From assembly GCA_020226215.1 (NCBI GenBank), contig CM035234.1, forward strand, positions 67,853,823 to 67,917,822: a DNA stretch of 64,000 bases. Direction: 5' to 3'. The stretch is from Sindora glabra. Its lineage: Eukaryota > Streptophyta > Magnoliopsida > Fabales > Fabaceae. The position numbers and the translations under genes are program-made. Shown here piece by piece: positions 44,095 through 56,465 of this stretch (positions within the stretch are counted from its first letter, which is position 1; the number at the start of each line of letters is the position of its first letter). Under the pieces are notes generated by a model that saw only the letters and a list, made by a program, of their open reading frames with translations, did no database searches and had not been told where the DNA came from.

Positions 44095-45719
44095 TGAGAT
44101 GCATATCATAATGCGACAAAATTAGTTAAAACTGGTGTGCTAAAAGTATAATATAGTTAGCGACACAACCCAAGTCATACCCTTAGTGATCCCTTGATAT
44201 TATCTTTCTAATTGAATTCTTAACAATATATACACAATTATTGAATTATTAATGCACTAAAAATGAAAGGAACTAATGCAAATAGGATGCAAATGTAACA
44301 AAATAAAATGTTGTAACAGCATAGATGCAATATGTTGTATGCTGTATGTAGAACAAAGAATGCAGGATTAGGGGTTTGTTTGCATGAAATTAAGCAATAT
44401 CATTAAACTAAACAAGCACAAAATAGAAGTAAGGTGGAAGGTAGGCAAAAAGAACTCAATGTAGCAAAATAGCCAATTCAAGGAATTAAATTACTCTAAT
44501 TGGATTAATTATTAATCAATTAGGATTTATCTTTTTTTTAATTAATTCTTCAACTTTGAATTACCTGAAATCCCTACAATAATTTATAAATTCTATGTTA
44601 GATAATTATTTACGATTTGATCAACTAGAATTAGCTAAATTAAGCAATTAATATAACCCCTAAATTAGATCAAAATTAATTTAATGATAAAATTCAATTA
44701 AATTGAGAAATTAAACTAGAAATATCCAAATTAATCCCTTAACCTTTTTCCCTTTTGTGAAAAATCATGATTTATTAACCGTAATTTTATATCAAAATAA
44801 CAAGAAATTAGAAATCACAAAGATTAACATCAATTATATCAAATCAATATTTAACATAAGTAAATTCAAGAATTTAGCACAAGTAAATGGGAGAAGATGA
44901 AAATTAATTAAAAAAGTCAATGTTATAATTCATAATCTCATAATCCTTAAGAAAAGCACTTTGACTCCTTGAATTAACTTTAAATTTAAGCTTCCATTGA
45001 TGAAAAACAAAGAGAGAACAAGAAGAAAGAGAGTGAAACTATCTACTAAGTTTGTGTGTGTCTTGAAGTCTAATGATTTTTGCCTATTTATTTGACCTAA
45101 TTGAGCTAAAACCTTATTGGAATTGGATTGTATGACTCTTAAGATTACAATAATAAGACTTTCTTTATTTTTAAAAGCCTAAACCTATTTTTTACAAGTC
45201 AAGTAAATTTAATAGTTGCATTAAATTCCCATAAGTCTAATTCCCAACTAGTTTTTGACCTTGAAATCCATGTAATTTGGATAAATCATAAAATCAAACT
45301 TGTAAGCTTGTATCTTGTGAGAATTTAGCTACTAGTTTTTAGTTAATTGGACTATTATAGCTCTAGATATGGCCTAAACATAGAGACGAGTTCAGTTAGG
45401 ATAGAGATATGACTTCAACTTCTCAGGCCACATATAACCTATCTGAACTAGGCTTAAGCCAAAACATAAAATTGTAGTTCTTTCTTTAAGCCTTCCAATA
45501 ATATAAAATTTTCCTCAATTTGACATCCGAAGCCTAAGATATGGCTAAAAAATAGAAATAGTGTTAAAATTTAGCATTTACCGAATAAATTCATAATATT
45601 GTAAAATCAACCTAAAATTATAAAACAAGGCCTAATAAGTGAAATTAAACAAATGTAACAAATAAGAGACATAAAATAAGAAAAAATAAAATAGTAAATA
45701 TTTTTCTCATCATTCATCA
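44095..45719 (-). repeat. 5' LTR of the composite element
   Basis: 1,625 bp, plus-strand start TGAGATGCATATCATAATGC and end CATTCATCA (minus strand TGATGAATG). It is colinear with 37262-39036. The adjoining minus-strand sequence TATGAGGAAAT looks weakly like a polypurine tract, which would make this a shared LTR of a tandem array, but the wider context does not match. Confidence 0.85.
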
Positions 45720-47190
45720 ATTTCCTCATACAATCAAGGTAAAGGCATCTAAACCATTATTAGTCTTAAACTTCTTCATTTTCTCTAAAGATTTTGTGAA
45801 GCTTTGGCTTTGAAACCAAAATAGGGAAATTTAAGCTCCAAAGAAAAACATTGGTTTTGAATGATTAAAGGTAGTCAATCCATAATTTCTACGTATAAAA
45901 GGCTTCTCCATACTAAGCAAGTAAATATCTTTAATTAAAATGCATTAAATTTGAGGATATGAGATATTGGATTTAAGATTTTGGATATTTTTATATTTTC
46001 TTTATGATTTATGCGTTATATTGATAGTTTAATGTTTTTTAATTGAAATAATAACTAAGAAAGATGTATTGATCACTTATGAAGCTCTATTTACTATTAC
46101 AAACTAATTAATTAACTTTGGGTGTTTAAAGGATTACACATCAGAAAATGACAATGTGTAATAATGCATCATAGTGTATACGGTTTTAACATTAATTTGT
46201 AAAATGTGAAAAATATAACAATAATATCAATTTTCATTCTAAAAAAACTAATGTCATTTATATTTATATAATTTTTAGGAAATAATGGTTTACGTCATTT
46301 CCTTTTGAAAAGCCAACGTCTAATAACCATTATACCACATCAATTCATTTAAATAACTAACATTGTATGTCCACCCAGCTACACCCTACCCCTTAGTTTC
46401 TCACTTCCTTGTCCTAAACTCTCTCACTTCCTTGTCCTAAACTCTATCACTATCCCCATGTTCCTTTCTTCCTTGTCCTCTTTATTTCCTATATATTCCT
46501 AACTTGATATAGAAATCCAATATCTTCTATAACTCTAGAGAATTCCAATTTAAACAACTGTAAATAATAAATTAAATAACAAAACATTGAAAATAATGAA
46601 ATATTGTATACAATACTACAATTAAAGATGGGCACTTCACTAAATCTATCTTGATACCTATGACTCAATATATAAGATTTGCACTCCCTAAAAACGCCTT
46701 GTGAATATAATACTAACAAATGCAATGGGCTTTCATGATCAATTAATGTAATATAACAAAATGTCAAAGGAGATAAATAAGATAAAATATCTTACCTACA
46801 CAAACCTATGAAAGCTCTATCATAATGATAGGTAACAAAATAAGATTAATAGGAAACCAAGAACTAAATTGCAAGAATAAATACAAAAGGAAAAAAATCC
46901 TCACATTTATATTTTGTACTTTTTTTTGTGAGCGTTAAATCTCATATATTGAACCACAAGTTAACTAATCTTTAGTCTTACTAAATAAATAGAAAGCAAA
47001 AACATAAACTTAAGAGAATTATTTTAAGGTTGGAATGAGCACACTTCATTAGATAGAGAATCATTTTAAGGCTGAAAGAGCTTCAGGATAAAATTTATTA
47101 AAGATACTGTGTTTCCTTCTTTTTATTTTTAACTTGCACCATGCTTTAACCTTTTCATTTTTAATTCATACCCGTGATTTTCCATTTGAT
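45720..47190. other. AT-rich sequence, no recognised gene
   Basis: No supported coding region. A 26-bp tandem duplication (TCTCACTTCCTTGTCCTAAACTC twice) lies near 46398-46445. The minus-strand 92-codon frame at 46489-46767 has no recognisable motif. Confidence 0.5.
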
Positions 47191-47518
47191 TACTACAAAA
47201 AATTAACATTTAAAAATTATATTACACATTGGTTTAGAAAAATCACCTTTGTCTTTAATACAATGATGTCAGCCTATTAAATGATATTTAACATTTGTTA
47301 CTACAAAAAATCAATATCATAATAAATAAATGTTTTCTATTAAAAATAATTTCTTTTCTTTTTACTTTGCTAACTTTTTCCATAACTAAGGAACATTCAT
47401 AAAACCTGTCAAGAATCATTCTACAATGACTAGATACAATGCACATTTATAATAAAATAAAAAAATAATTCAATGATATATATCATATGCATTAGAATTT
47501 ATAATTTACATTTACATC

Positions 47519-47528
<10 letters not shown>

Positions 47529-47550
<22 letters not shown>
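47529..47550. repeat. (AC)11 microsatellite
   Basis: A pure AC run flanked by ATATAC and ATATGTATGT. Confidence 0.95.
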
Positions 47551-47551
<1 letters not shown>

Positions 47552-49612
47552 TATGTATGTATATCAAACCAATATCCAAAACATAACTTACTCTTAGTAA
47601 GCATTAAAATTCGTTTTTGCATTATGACATTTTCATTATGCAATTAAATAAAATAATAACAAATTAAATATAAATGAAATAAATGAGAAAAGAAGATAAT
47701 TTATTATAAAGATATATTATTCCATTTCATTTATTTTCATATTAGTACATGAATATATATAACGAAAGAACTATTATTTACAATGAATAACAGACTTCAC
47801 ATTTACAATAAATATACTTGGCATCCTTCCACAAATTAAAAGAAAAAGTGGTTATCATTTACTTATTATTCTTTCATATTGTTTAATGGCTTCTGAGGTG
47901 CTTAATTCCATCAATTTTGTATTTATTAACCTTAAAGTTCTTGACTGCTTTATTTGCAATAAACTTCTTAGGCTTCTTATTTTTTAGTGTAGATATATTG
48001 AAGTTTGACATAGTACATTGATCAAGCAACATTTCAATTTTGGAATTGGAAAATAGGGAACATTAGAGGCTTATTTCAAATAAAAGAATAAAAAACATAA
48101 GGAATATGAGGATAACATATGTTACTAATGCTACATAATTAGAAATGCATTGAATCTTATAATCATAGCAATTGCATCAAACCATGAATATTTTATATTC
48201 ATGATTATCTATTTGAGTGTAAAAAATAACTATGATTTAATACAATGCCCGTAACCATTAGAGGCAACTTTTGAGATTGAGATGAAAGATGTACATCACA
48301 ATATTCAATATATACGGAGAAGGAACTAAAATCTTTTAGAGTAGTTCCTTCTAGGGAGTTATACCCTCACTTTAGCAATGAACACAAGCATTTTATAAAG
48401 AATTTAGAAATATTTTTGTTAGACATCCTTCCAAATGTTCTACAAAATTCTTATATTTCTCACTAACATAAGGGTATAAGATTTTAGGAAGAAATATGAT
48501 CTATTCCATAACCTTTTAATAGCAATGATTTTTGGAATTTATTAACAAATAAAGCTTCTAAGATGGAAAGTATAGATCATTGTATTAACATTACCTTGAC
48601 TATTGAGAAAAGCCAAGAATCTCTTAAGGTTTCTTCTATGGTATAGGTACAAGTCCTTGTAAGAAACTCTAAATTCCTTGTATCTTCTAAATAGTCATGG
48701 TAATGTTGAATATCAAGATTTACAATCCCAAACTTAGAAGCCCCCTTTTTTTATAGAAAGAGATCTATCTTGAGAGATCACTAACTTATTTGTAAGGAAA
48801 GCTTTATTAATAGGTCAGGAGTAAAATAATTAAATGTTGGTTATTAATTTATAACTGATATCATAAGCTTAGCCATATATACCATAATGATGACTTAAAA
48901 TATGATTAAGTACTAAAATAGCTTGTAAACTATTAATAAACTGTCATGATGATTGAAATAGATGATCACCATAAAAAATTGATATTATAATTTCCTATTA
49001 ATGGGCTATCACAATGATTGAAATGAACTTACATGATGGTTGTTACAAAAAATTGACATCATAAGCTCCTTCTTAAATGCCATTAATGTAATCATCTTTA
49101 ATTCCTTTCATTTTAACTTCTATATATATGCCATTCGTTTATACATCTTCAATTTTATTCATTTAAATTTCTTTGTAAGTGGAATTCATTTAAAGGTCCT
49201 CAGATTTTGAAATTTTTTTATCATAATAAATGTTAATTAATCTTAAATTCAAAATTTTTATGTTTGTCATTTCATCAGTAAAGGCATTTCAATTATTACA
49301 TATTTTTATTATGTAAATAGCCAAGTATAAAAAAATGTTATTTTTGAACTAATTTAACATGTAATATTATATTTATTTTGATATGACTTCGTTAATTTGT
49401 ATAATCCAAATGCTAATTATAAAATTTTAAGGTAAAAATAATATACATATGAGAAAAGAAAAATAATTTCATAAATTTATATAATTTTAATTGTTATTAC
49501 TTTATTCATAATGAATGTACAAATTATGAGTAAGGATAATCAACATAATTACAATTTTATACAAAATAATTATACTAAATCATCAATAAACAAAAACTAT
49601 ATGTCTACATGA

Positions 49613-49680
49613 ATACACAAAACAATAAAAAAATCACTAAGTATTTAGAACACAAAACAATAAAAAATCACTAAGTATTA
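49613..49680. repeat. Tandem duplication, two units of about 35 bp
   Basis: ACACAAAACAATAAAAAAATCACTAAGTATT is repeated at once with one base fewer in the A run. It lies inside the CACTA-like segment. Confidence 0.85.
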
Positions 49681-49844
49681 AGATCTTTATCCTTAATGCA
49701 TACTCCATCATTGTTGTTCAAATTTCTTTGGTTTGTATACTCTAAGGATATGAAAGTGGAATGAGAATATAAAAGAATTATATATCAAATTATCATTTAT
49801 TAGATCTTTCTTTCCATTTTTATTTCTTGAGAAATAAGAAACTA

Positions 49845-50030
49845 TACAATGGGAGAGAACTGAATGTTAAGGCTCTCCCATTGTACACTCTTTTAATGAA
49901 AATGAAGTGAGAAATTAGGATCTCTTCCATTTTACTTTTATTCCATTACAATTAACAGAACATGCAATGGGAGAATTCAAAGTTAAGGTTCTTCTGTTGC
50001 ACACTCTCTTGATAACAATGGAGTGAGAGA
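49845..50030. repeat. Two hairpin-bearing direct repeat units
   Basis: Unit one holds a perfect 13-bp inverted repeat, TACAATGGGAGAG (49845-49857) and CTCTCCCATTGTA (49873-49885), with a 15-base loop. Unit two, from 49963, has the same layout (TGCAATGGGAGAA ... TTCTTCTGTTGCA) with a weaker stem. Each unit is followed by a related CACTCTYTTRATRA...GGAGTGAGARATTAG tail. Confidence 0.85.
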
Positions 50031-50154
50031 TTAGCAATAATATTATGTATCAAAATTAACACACTCGACAGAATATTGAAAATAAGGTTTTTGAAAGTTT
50101 TATATGGAAAGATAGAGTTAGAGTAAAGATTTTTAACAAAGTAATAGATATTGG

Positions 50155-50440
50155 TTATTAAATAAAACCAACATCCTATGCTTTACCAATTTCCAACAAG
50201 TCTCTTATTCTACCTTTTATATAACGATTGTTAAACAAACCTGATGTTTTATGCTTTTACAGCTTCTAACAAAACTATTAAAATTCCTTTTAAATAACAA
50301 TTGTTAAACAAAACTAACATCCTATGCTTCTTCAAGTTCTAATGAAACTTTTGAAATGTCTTCTAGATGGCATTTAAGCAAAAATCAGTGTCTTAATTTT
50401 TCACCTAACATTTAGTTATTAGTTATATTCTTGTTTGACA
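50155..50440. repeat. 73-bp tandem repeat, three to four diverged units
   Basis: Units start at 50155, 50228, 50301 and about 50372. Each begins TTRTTAAAYAAAAC followed by CAACATCCTATGCTT-like text and a CTTCTAACAAAACT-like part. Divergence between units is considerable. Such arrays are common near CACTA element ends. Confidence 0.75.
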
Positions 50441-50632
50441 TCTTAAGTTTCATATAATTTCAAAAATGACATTGCATCAAAATAAATGTTAATTTTATTT
50501 TGAACTAACTTCTATCAATCGATGTAAATAATCAATTTTATAATAGTGATTTATGATAACATTAGTCTAGTGAGAGTATTAATGCTTTAATAGGCCATTT
50601 AGGGTGAAATGAATAGTGCTTCAATGCTAAAT

Positions 50633-53600
50633 TGTCACGACCCCATTTGTGGACTAATATGATCTATGTAAAGATATTAACTAGATATTTTTATAAGCTT
50701 TTTTAAACTAACTAACTAATCTATAAAAAATTTACTATTTTCTAAAATATACGTGATGCAAAGATACAAGATTGACTAATAATTTTTTTAAACTCTCTAT
50801 CAATCATAAGGCTAGCTTTTCACAATTGATGAGGTTCAATCATTTAAATATGTCTTAGAAAATCAAACATGTCAAAATCTTTAGGGATTCAAAATGCAAG
50901 TCAAATGAAAGAAATTTGTTTTTGGATTTGGAAATAGTTGAAACATAATGACCTTAGAAAATAGAAATTTTTAGTGAAATGATTTTAGAAAAAAATATTT
51001 ATTTATCAAAGGGTCACTTCCATTAAATTCTTAAACAAAAAAATTTTCAAAAAGAACTTTATCATAAAAGATAATTTATTAAAATACAACCTAGAAACAT
51101 ATTTATAAAACTTATCTGGATATTATTTTTCTAAAAATTCCTTAAGAAACTAGAAAGATATTTTATAAGAAAGAATTTTGAAAACAAAGCAAAGTTCTTA
51201 TTTCCATAATTCAAACCATAAATCTAACATAATAAAATAGGATCATGTTTGTAAACTTAGAAAACCAAAGATACTATTTTGTTTAAAATGCTTTAGAAAT
51301 AACTTCAAGTTCAAAAATTAGTTTCTTTTCTTTGGAAACATATTAGAAATATCTCAAATTTAAAACTATGTGATTAATATTTGAGAAAGACATCTTAGAA
51401 ATGCTTGGAAAAATATTTGGAAAAGATATATGTTTACCTTTAATGTCTGGAAAAAAAAATTTTATGTTCTCTTTTATTTTGTAACAATCTTTGAATAAAT
51501 CATATATGAAAGGTAACAAATGGATAAGGTACATTATATACATATAAGCATAATTAAACATATGCATTTTTTACATAAACAAGATTTTCAAATTTTACTA
51601 TACCCTTATATTAAAATAGTTGTGATGATGCTATAGCAAGCTAATAAAAATATATACAATAACTACAAATCAAAAGAAGAATAAAGTGATAGCAATCAAC
51701 CATGTTATGCATGATATATTAGAAAAAACACTCATATTGGACTCATAGTCCTTAATGGTGACAAGTGGAATATACTTAAGAACATGTTCAAGCTATGGAA
51801 CATATGATGAGGAGTGCATCATTAGTGGTGTTGGTACAAACATAAAAGGCAACTAGGGCTCTAGTGATGCAAATGATGTTAGTACTAAAGAAATAGGTAC
51901 CTATGCTAATAAAGCAAGCAAAATAGCAAGTAACTCTAATGGTGTATTAGGCAACTTCATAACTAATATAGCTAAGTCATCATCTATAAGTAAAGGGACT
52001 TCAATAACTCCCTTATCATAGAGGGGAACATTAGGTATCGAGAACTCAGAAACCTATTGAAAACCACCTCCAAAGAAGGTTAATCCATAGCAAGAAGGCC
52101 AAGCCACATGACTCTTCTTTTGTACATGTTAATATGCTCGGCCATCATTATGAATTAGTAGAGAAAAATGGAACTCCTATCAAAATGTACCATACCATGT
52201 ATAATGCACCACCAAATGTCAAAAAGCTTAATGGGTAGCATTTAGATTGGTATCTATAAAAATATACACACAAGTAGAATGAGTGATAAAATTACTCAAT
52301 GACAAAGCTATCACACTAATTTTCTAACCAGTTTTAATTTAGATAACATTTGTATGCAAGATATATATTAAAAACTCATTTTCTTACAAAAAAATATTCC
52401 TTATTAAATCATTTTGTATATTACATTAGTAACACATAGACAAAATATAACATAATCATACAATACAAACATTTAAGCAATTACTAAATGTCTTGGAGGC
52501 ATAAAAGGTTCCTTTTTGTAACTTTGGACTAACCATAACCATGTAATTCTAACCTTGTGCCTTCCTCTTGTCCTACATCATTCCATATGACTCAGAATAC
52601 AAAATGTTGGGCCAATCACCATAACCTTCCATGAAGTCTTATAATCTAATAGTCATGTTACAATATCACATATGGCATTCAAGCTAGTGAAAAAAATACA
52701 CATTCAAGCCTATTTTACAAATATGACATTTAAGCCAATTTCATACCAGGCTTTCACTAGCCTATACCATATAACAAGGCAAGGTCAAAATGTTAATCAT
52801 AGCTATAGCTAATATATAACATTAAATATTCTAGTAAGAGAAATTTACAACTACCTTATCATGTTTATAGTGAATGCAAGCAAAATTAGAGCTTCCATTT
52901 GATGTTACCATCTCTTTATTAAAAGTTCTTCTTTCATATAGACACATCAATGCATATACACTCATATAATCATTCATATGAATATGTATGCACTATTATA
53001 ATGGTTTCACTATGAAACTCATGGGGCAATGTCCATTGTTTTCACAGAATACTCATTACTAACCAAATATATTTTTTTAAGTCAATAATTACATAATAGT
53101 ATATGTGAATAATCAATTAAAATATTAATCTAGGATTGATATATTTCTTATGGCTTTTGTTACAAAACTGAAGATATTCTACTTGAAGTTTCCAAGTCCT
53201 ATAACTTCTGATTTTAAGTAGTTTTAATTTTTAATTCTATGTCTTACATTTCATTCTAATTAAGAAAATTGTTTTCCTTACTAATTCAAGAGCATTTAAG
53301 TTTTGTCTACTAGTATTAAAAATTGCTTAAAACTATCCTACATTAATACCAACCAATTAGGAAAATAACCATTAACTATTACTAGTTTCTAGTAAACACA
53401 ATGAACTTGTAAATATCAATTAAAATATCATCCTTTCTTAAATTTTTACAAAAATTTCCAGATTTAAAAATGAAGGTTTTAATGACACTCTCAAATCCAT
53501 TTCATGCTTAAAACATATTACACTATTTACCACTTGAAGCAATTATCAAAAGTGCTTAAATTGACATGCTTAACTTTAAAATTCCTTTAAAAATATCAAA

Positions 53601-56400
53601 CTTTAATAATTTTGCAAAAATTTTCATAATTAATAGTTAAACATAAAATAAAATTTTTAAAATAATTTTTAGTCATAAAACAAGTTGCAAAGATCACTTA
53701 AAATAATTACCATTCAAGGTAGTTTGTTGGAGATCTTTACTATATTAGAGCATTGTTTCAAAAATAAAATTTCTACATTATTCCATAATCTTTCAACCAT
53801 GTGTTTAAGCATGTTCTTATTGCAAACCTTTAGTATAAATAATTAATAACATTAATTAAATAGCTTAAAACATAATATAGGAAGTTTTTCTTACAAAATG
53901 TTTCCCTTCCAAATAGCTAGAAACCTATGGAATATATATGCTTATCTTAAATCCATTTGTCTTTCAAAACTTGATTTTTCATGTATTCTATCATCTTAAA
54001 ATATAGTGTAACATATTTTGAATATCAAAAATAGAATTTTTTTCTTGCTTCTTATAAAGCAAGAAATCATGAGTTTCATAATGCTTTTTTCCTCAATTTT
54101 TTCTTTCATTTTAATTTGAAAATCATGTTTCCAAATGTAACAATTTGAAAGAATCATTCTCAAAAGATCCCTTCCAAGACCAATTTCTTCAAAACCTTTT
54201 TTCAATTTCAAGGAAACATATTAGCAAATAATCTACATGAGTTTCATGGCTTTAACACAACAATAACGAATACAATCACATATACAGCAGACATAGAAAC
54301 ATTTTCAAGAAAGAAAGTTAAAGAGAAAAGGAGTGGATCTCTACTCACTTAAGGATGCTTAAGGTGCTTGATTTCTTTTGCCCAAAATCCAAAGTGTAGC
54401 ATCCAAAATAATATAATATTAGTGAAGAAACCAAAGAAAAACTTATTAAAAGAGGAAGATGAATCCAAAGGTTTAAGCTTATACCTCTACGAGATGATAA
54501 AAAATACTTCCAACTTTAACTAAACTCCAAGAACACTTAAAGGGCTAATGGAAACTCACTATAAATTTGCAAAAACTTATAAGAAATCACTCTTTGCCTC
54601 TCTTCTCTCTTTTTCTAGCTATGAAGCTTCTTGGTTTGGTGTGAGAAAATTTATGTTAAACTCCCTTATTTATAGTGTTAGAAAGTGTGATGCCCAAGTA
54701 AGATGACATCATCTCCAAGTAACAAGATTGCATCATCCTATGTGATTTTTGACTAGAAGACCATGATTTGGTTCTCTTGAAGGAGAACTCATTGCATTTT
54801 TATTCATTTAGTTACTCCTAAGCTTACTTAAAATAGGATGATGCTAGGAATATTCAATTTGAAGCATAATTCCTAGTATATTCTTTCCTAAGCTTATCTT
54901 ATGATCATATATACCTTAGAATATTCTTATTTAAACTTATCGCATTAGCATAATGCTTTAAGAATATTCTAAAGAAGCTTCAAATAGCTTGCTCTCCAAG
55001 TAGCATAATTATAAAATCATAAAATCATTTTAAAATTACACTTAAGCCCTCAAACTATATCGAATTTCGTCTTTCTCCAAGGTGACCATCCATACTCTTC
55101 TAAATAGGTTAAAATTTTCAATTTTGCCATCTTAGGATTATTCTAGGATGCTCTTAAGTGAAATGATTAAATTACTCCAGACTTTATTAACCTTGAATAT
55201 TGAATACTTCTATTTTTTTTCTTAAATTTCTCTAGATAACTTTTAATGGAATTTTTATCCTCCAAAATAAATGAATATTTCTACTTATTATTCACTAACA
55301 ATTTGACTATCTCTATCTACTATTTTTTTACTAGATATTACATGGGCGATTTGCAATTTTCTAGAAAACAAGTGGTTGTTGTTCTAGAAGTCCAAATAAA
55401 GGACATCTAATAATGAATGGCCAACTATTTGTGAACAAATGGCTAATCGTTCAAGCCTTGGATGGACCTCTTTTCCTAAACAAATAAGCAATCATTTAGC
55501 TCACAACTATTACTTATTTGTCCTCTATTTTGCATTTATCGATGGTTAAATGATAGCTATAAGTCCTCAAATGTATGATACCCTTATAGATTAAAATTGA
55601 ATTATGTGACCATGTAGAAAAGCGTGGCTTTATTTAGCTAATATGATAAGAATGACTTATGCTATGTTGTGGGAAAAGAAATGCTTGAGCTAATTGTGAA
55701 ATGTGATATGTGAATAAGATCATTAGGATTGAAATATGATGAATTGTGATACATGATAGGAAATTTGTGTGGTAGGAATAAGGTTAACTATTGAGGGATA
55801 AAGATGGAGCATATAAGGGGTATAAGGTTGATCAAGAGTCATAAAGAGGCTTAATTGCTTTTATTAATTTATTAATATATGTAAGAAATGATGAAATTGT
55901 GATATGAAGAATATATATATGAATTGAATAATGGCATTAATGACTATGGATAATTATAAATGTTTATGTTGGTGCTTATGATAATTGAATTATGATGTCT
56001 ATAATTTAAGTGTTTAAGTTTGCAGAAGAGTAAATCTAATTGTCATATCATTTGTTATCGTCATAACCAAATAAGTTAAAATGTTTACTTACTAAGCTTG
56101 GACTTAGCCTTATATGTATTTTCTCTTACAGACATCCAAGATGAGTTTTCACCATAACATCAAAATTGAGCTCATAGGAGATTATCTAGTATGGCTTAGG
56201 CTGTAGACAAAATCTTGATGTCGTTAGTTATTTCAAGCCTTATTCAATAGAGAGTAAATATATTTAAGGTGTGTAATAAATACATTTACCTATAGCCGTT
56301 AATTAGAAATCCTTCTTTTCCTTTTGATTCATGAAAGCTACTCCTAAATTATCATATATGCTTAAAATAGCAGTATTAAATAGCAGTATTAAATGCAAAA
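50633..56400 (+). mobile_element. Long decayed LTR beginning TGTCACGACCCC
   Basis: It starts TGTCACGACCCCATTTGTGG, close to TGTCATGACCCAATTTC at 62259. Internal landmarks agree with that second copy: GAATGAGTGATAAAATTACTCAATGACAAAGCTA (52278 on) against GAGCGAGTATATAAAATACTCAGTGAATAGCTA (62641 on). The 3' side (56080-56130) has TTACTTACTAAGCTTGGACTTAGCC...TCTCTTACAG, similar in layout to the solo LTR near 34695. No coding sequence and no primer site. The right end is uncertain and further insertions are likely. Confidence 0.45.
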
Positions 56401-56407
56401 TGGGCTG

Positions 56408-56444
56408 GTGGAAACCGAATAATGGTTTCCACACCAACTATGGC
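56408..56444. repeat. Short hairpin
   Basis: GGTGGAAACC and GGTTTCCACACC form an 8-bp perfect stem core (TGGAAACC/GGTTTCCA) with a 7-base loop and extended near-matches outside. It lies at the presumed end of the decayed LTR. Confidence 0.7.
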
Positions 56445-56465
56445 TAAGCTTGGGTTTTGATAATA

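Larger units (their letters stand above)
37262..45719 (-). mobile_element. Composite minus-strand Athila-type element (LTR-gag-dLTR-RH-IN-LTR)
   Basis: Read on the minus strand: LTR (45719-44095), tRNA-Asp-type primer site (44088-44068), gag remnant (43455-42590), a 284-bp LTR end (42584-42301), a second tRNA-Asp-type primer site (42294-42278), RNase H and integrase (42290-40600), internal purine motif, polypurine tract (39050-39037), and LTR (39036-37262). Protease and RT are absent. All three LTR pieces are one family (TAGTTAAAACTRGTGTGYTAAAA near each U5 end) but are well diverged, so the structure is old. No matching target duplication was found (TTGAT at the left, ATTTC at the right). 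Confidence 0.8.
47195..50543. mobile_element. Possible non-autonomous CACTA-like element
   Basis: The left side has TACTACAAAAAATTAACATT (47195) and again TTACTACAAAAAATCAATAT (47292). The right side ends ...CAATTTTATAATAGTG (50543), whose complement CACTATTATAAAATTGAT resembles CACTA termini. Between them many short subterminal-like words recur in both orientations (AAAAAATTGAYATYATAA near 48974 and 49050). There is no transposase. No convincing 3-bp duplication was found (GAT against ATT). Termini and class are tentative. Confidence 0.35.

Noticed and set aside
45720..45731. Polypurine-like TATGAGGAAAT next to the 5' LTR of the composite element, suggesting a third tandem copy
   Set aside because: The wider context lacks the CGAGGATGAGCAAG-type sequence and the A/G-rich tract seen before true polypurine tracts, so the short match may be chance.
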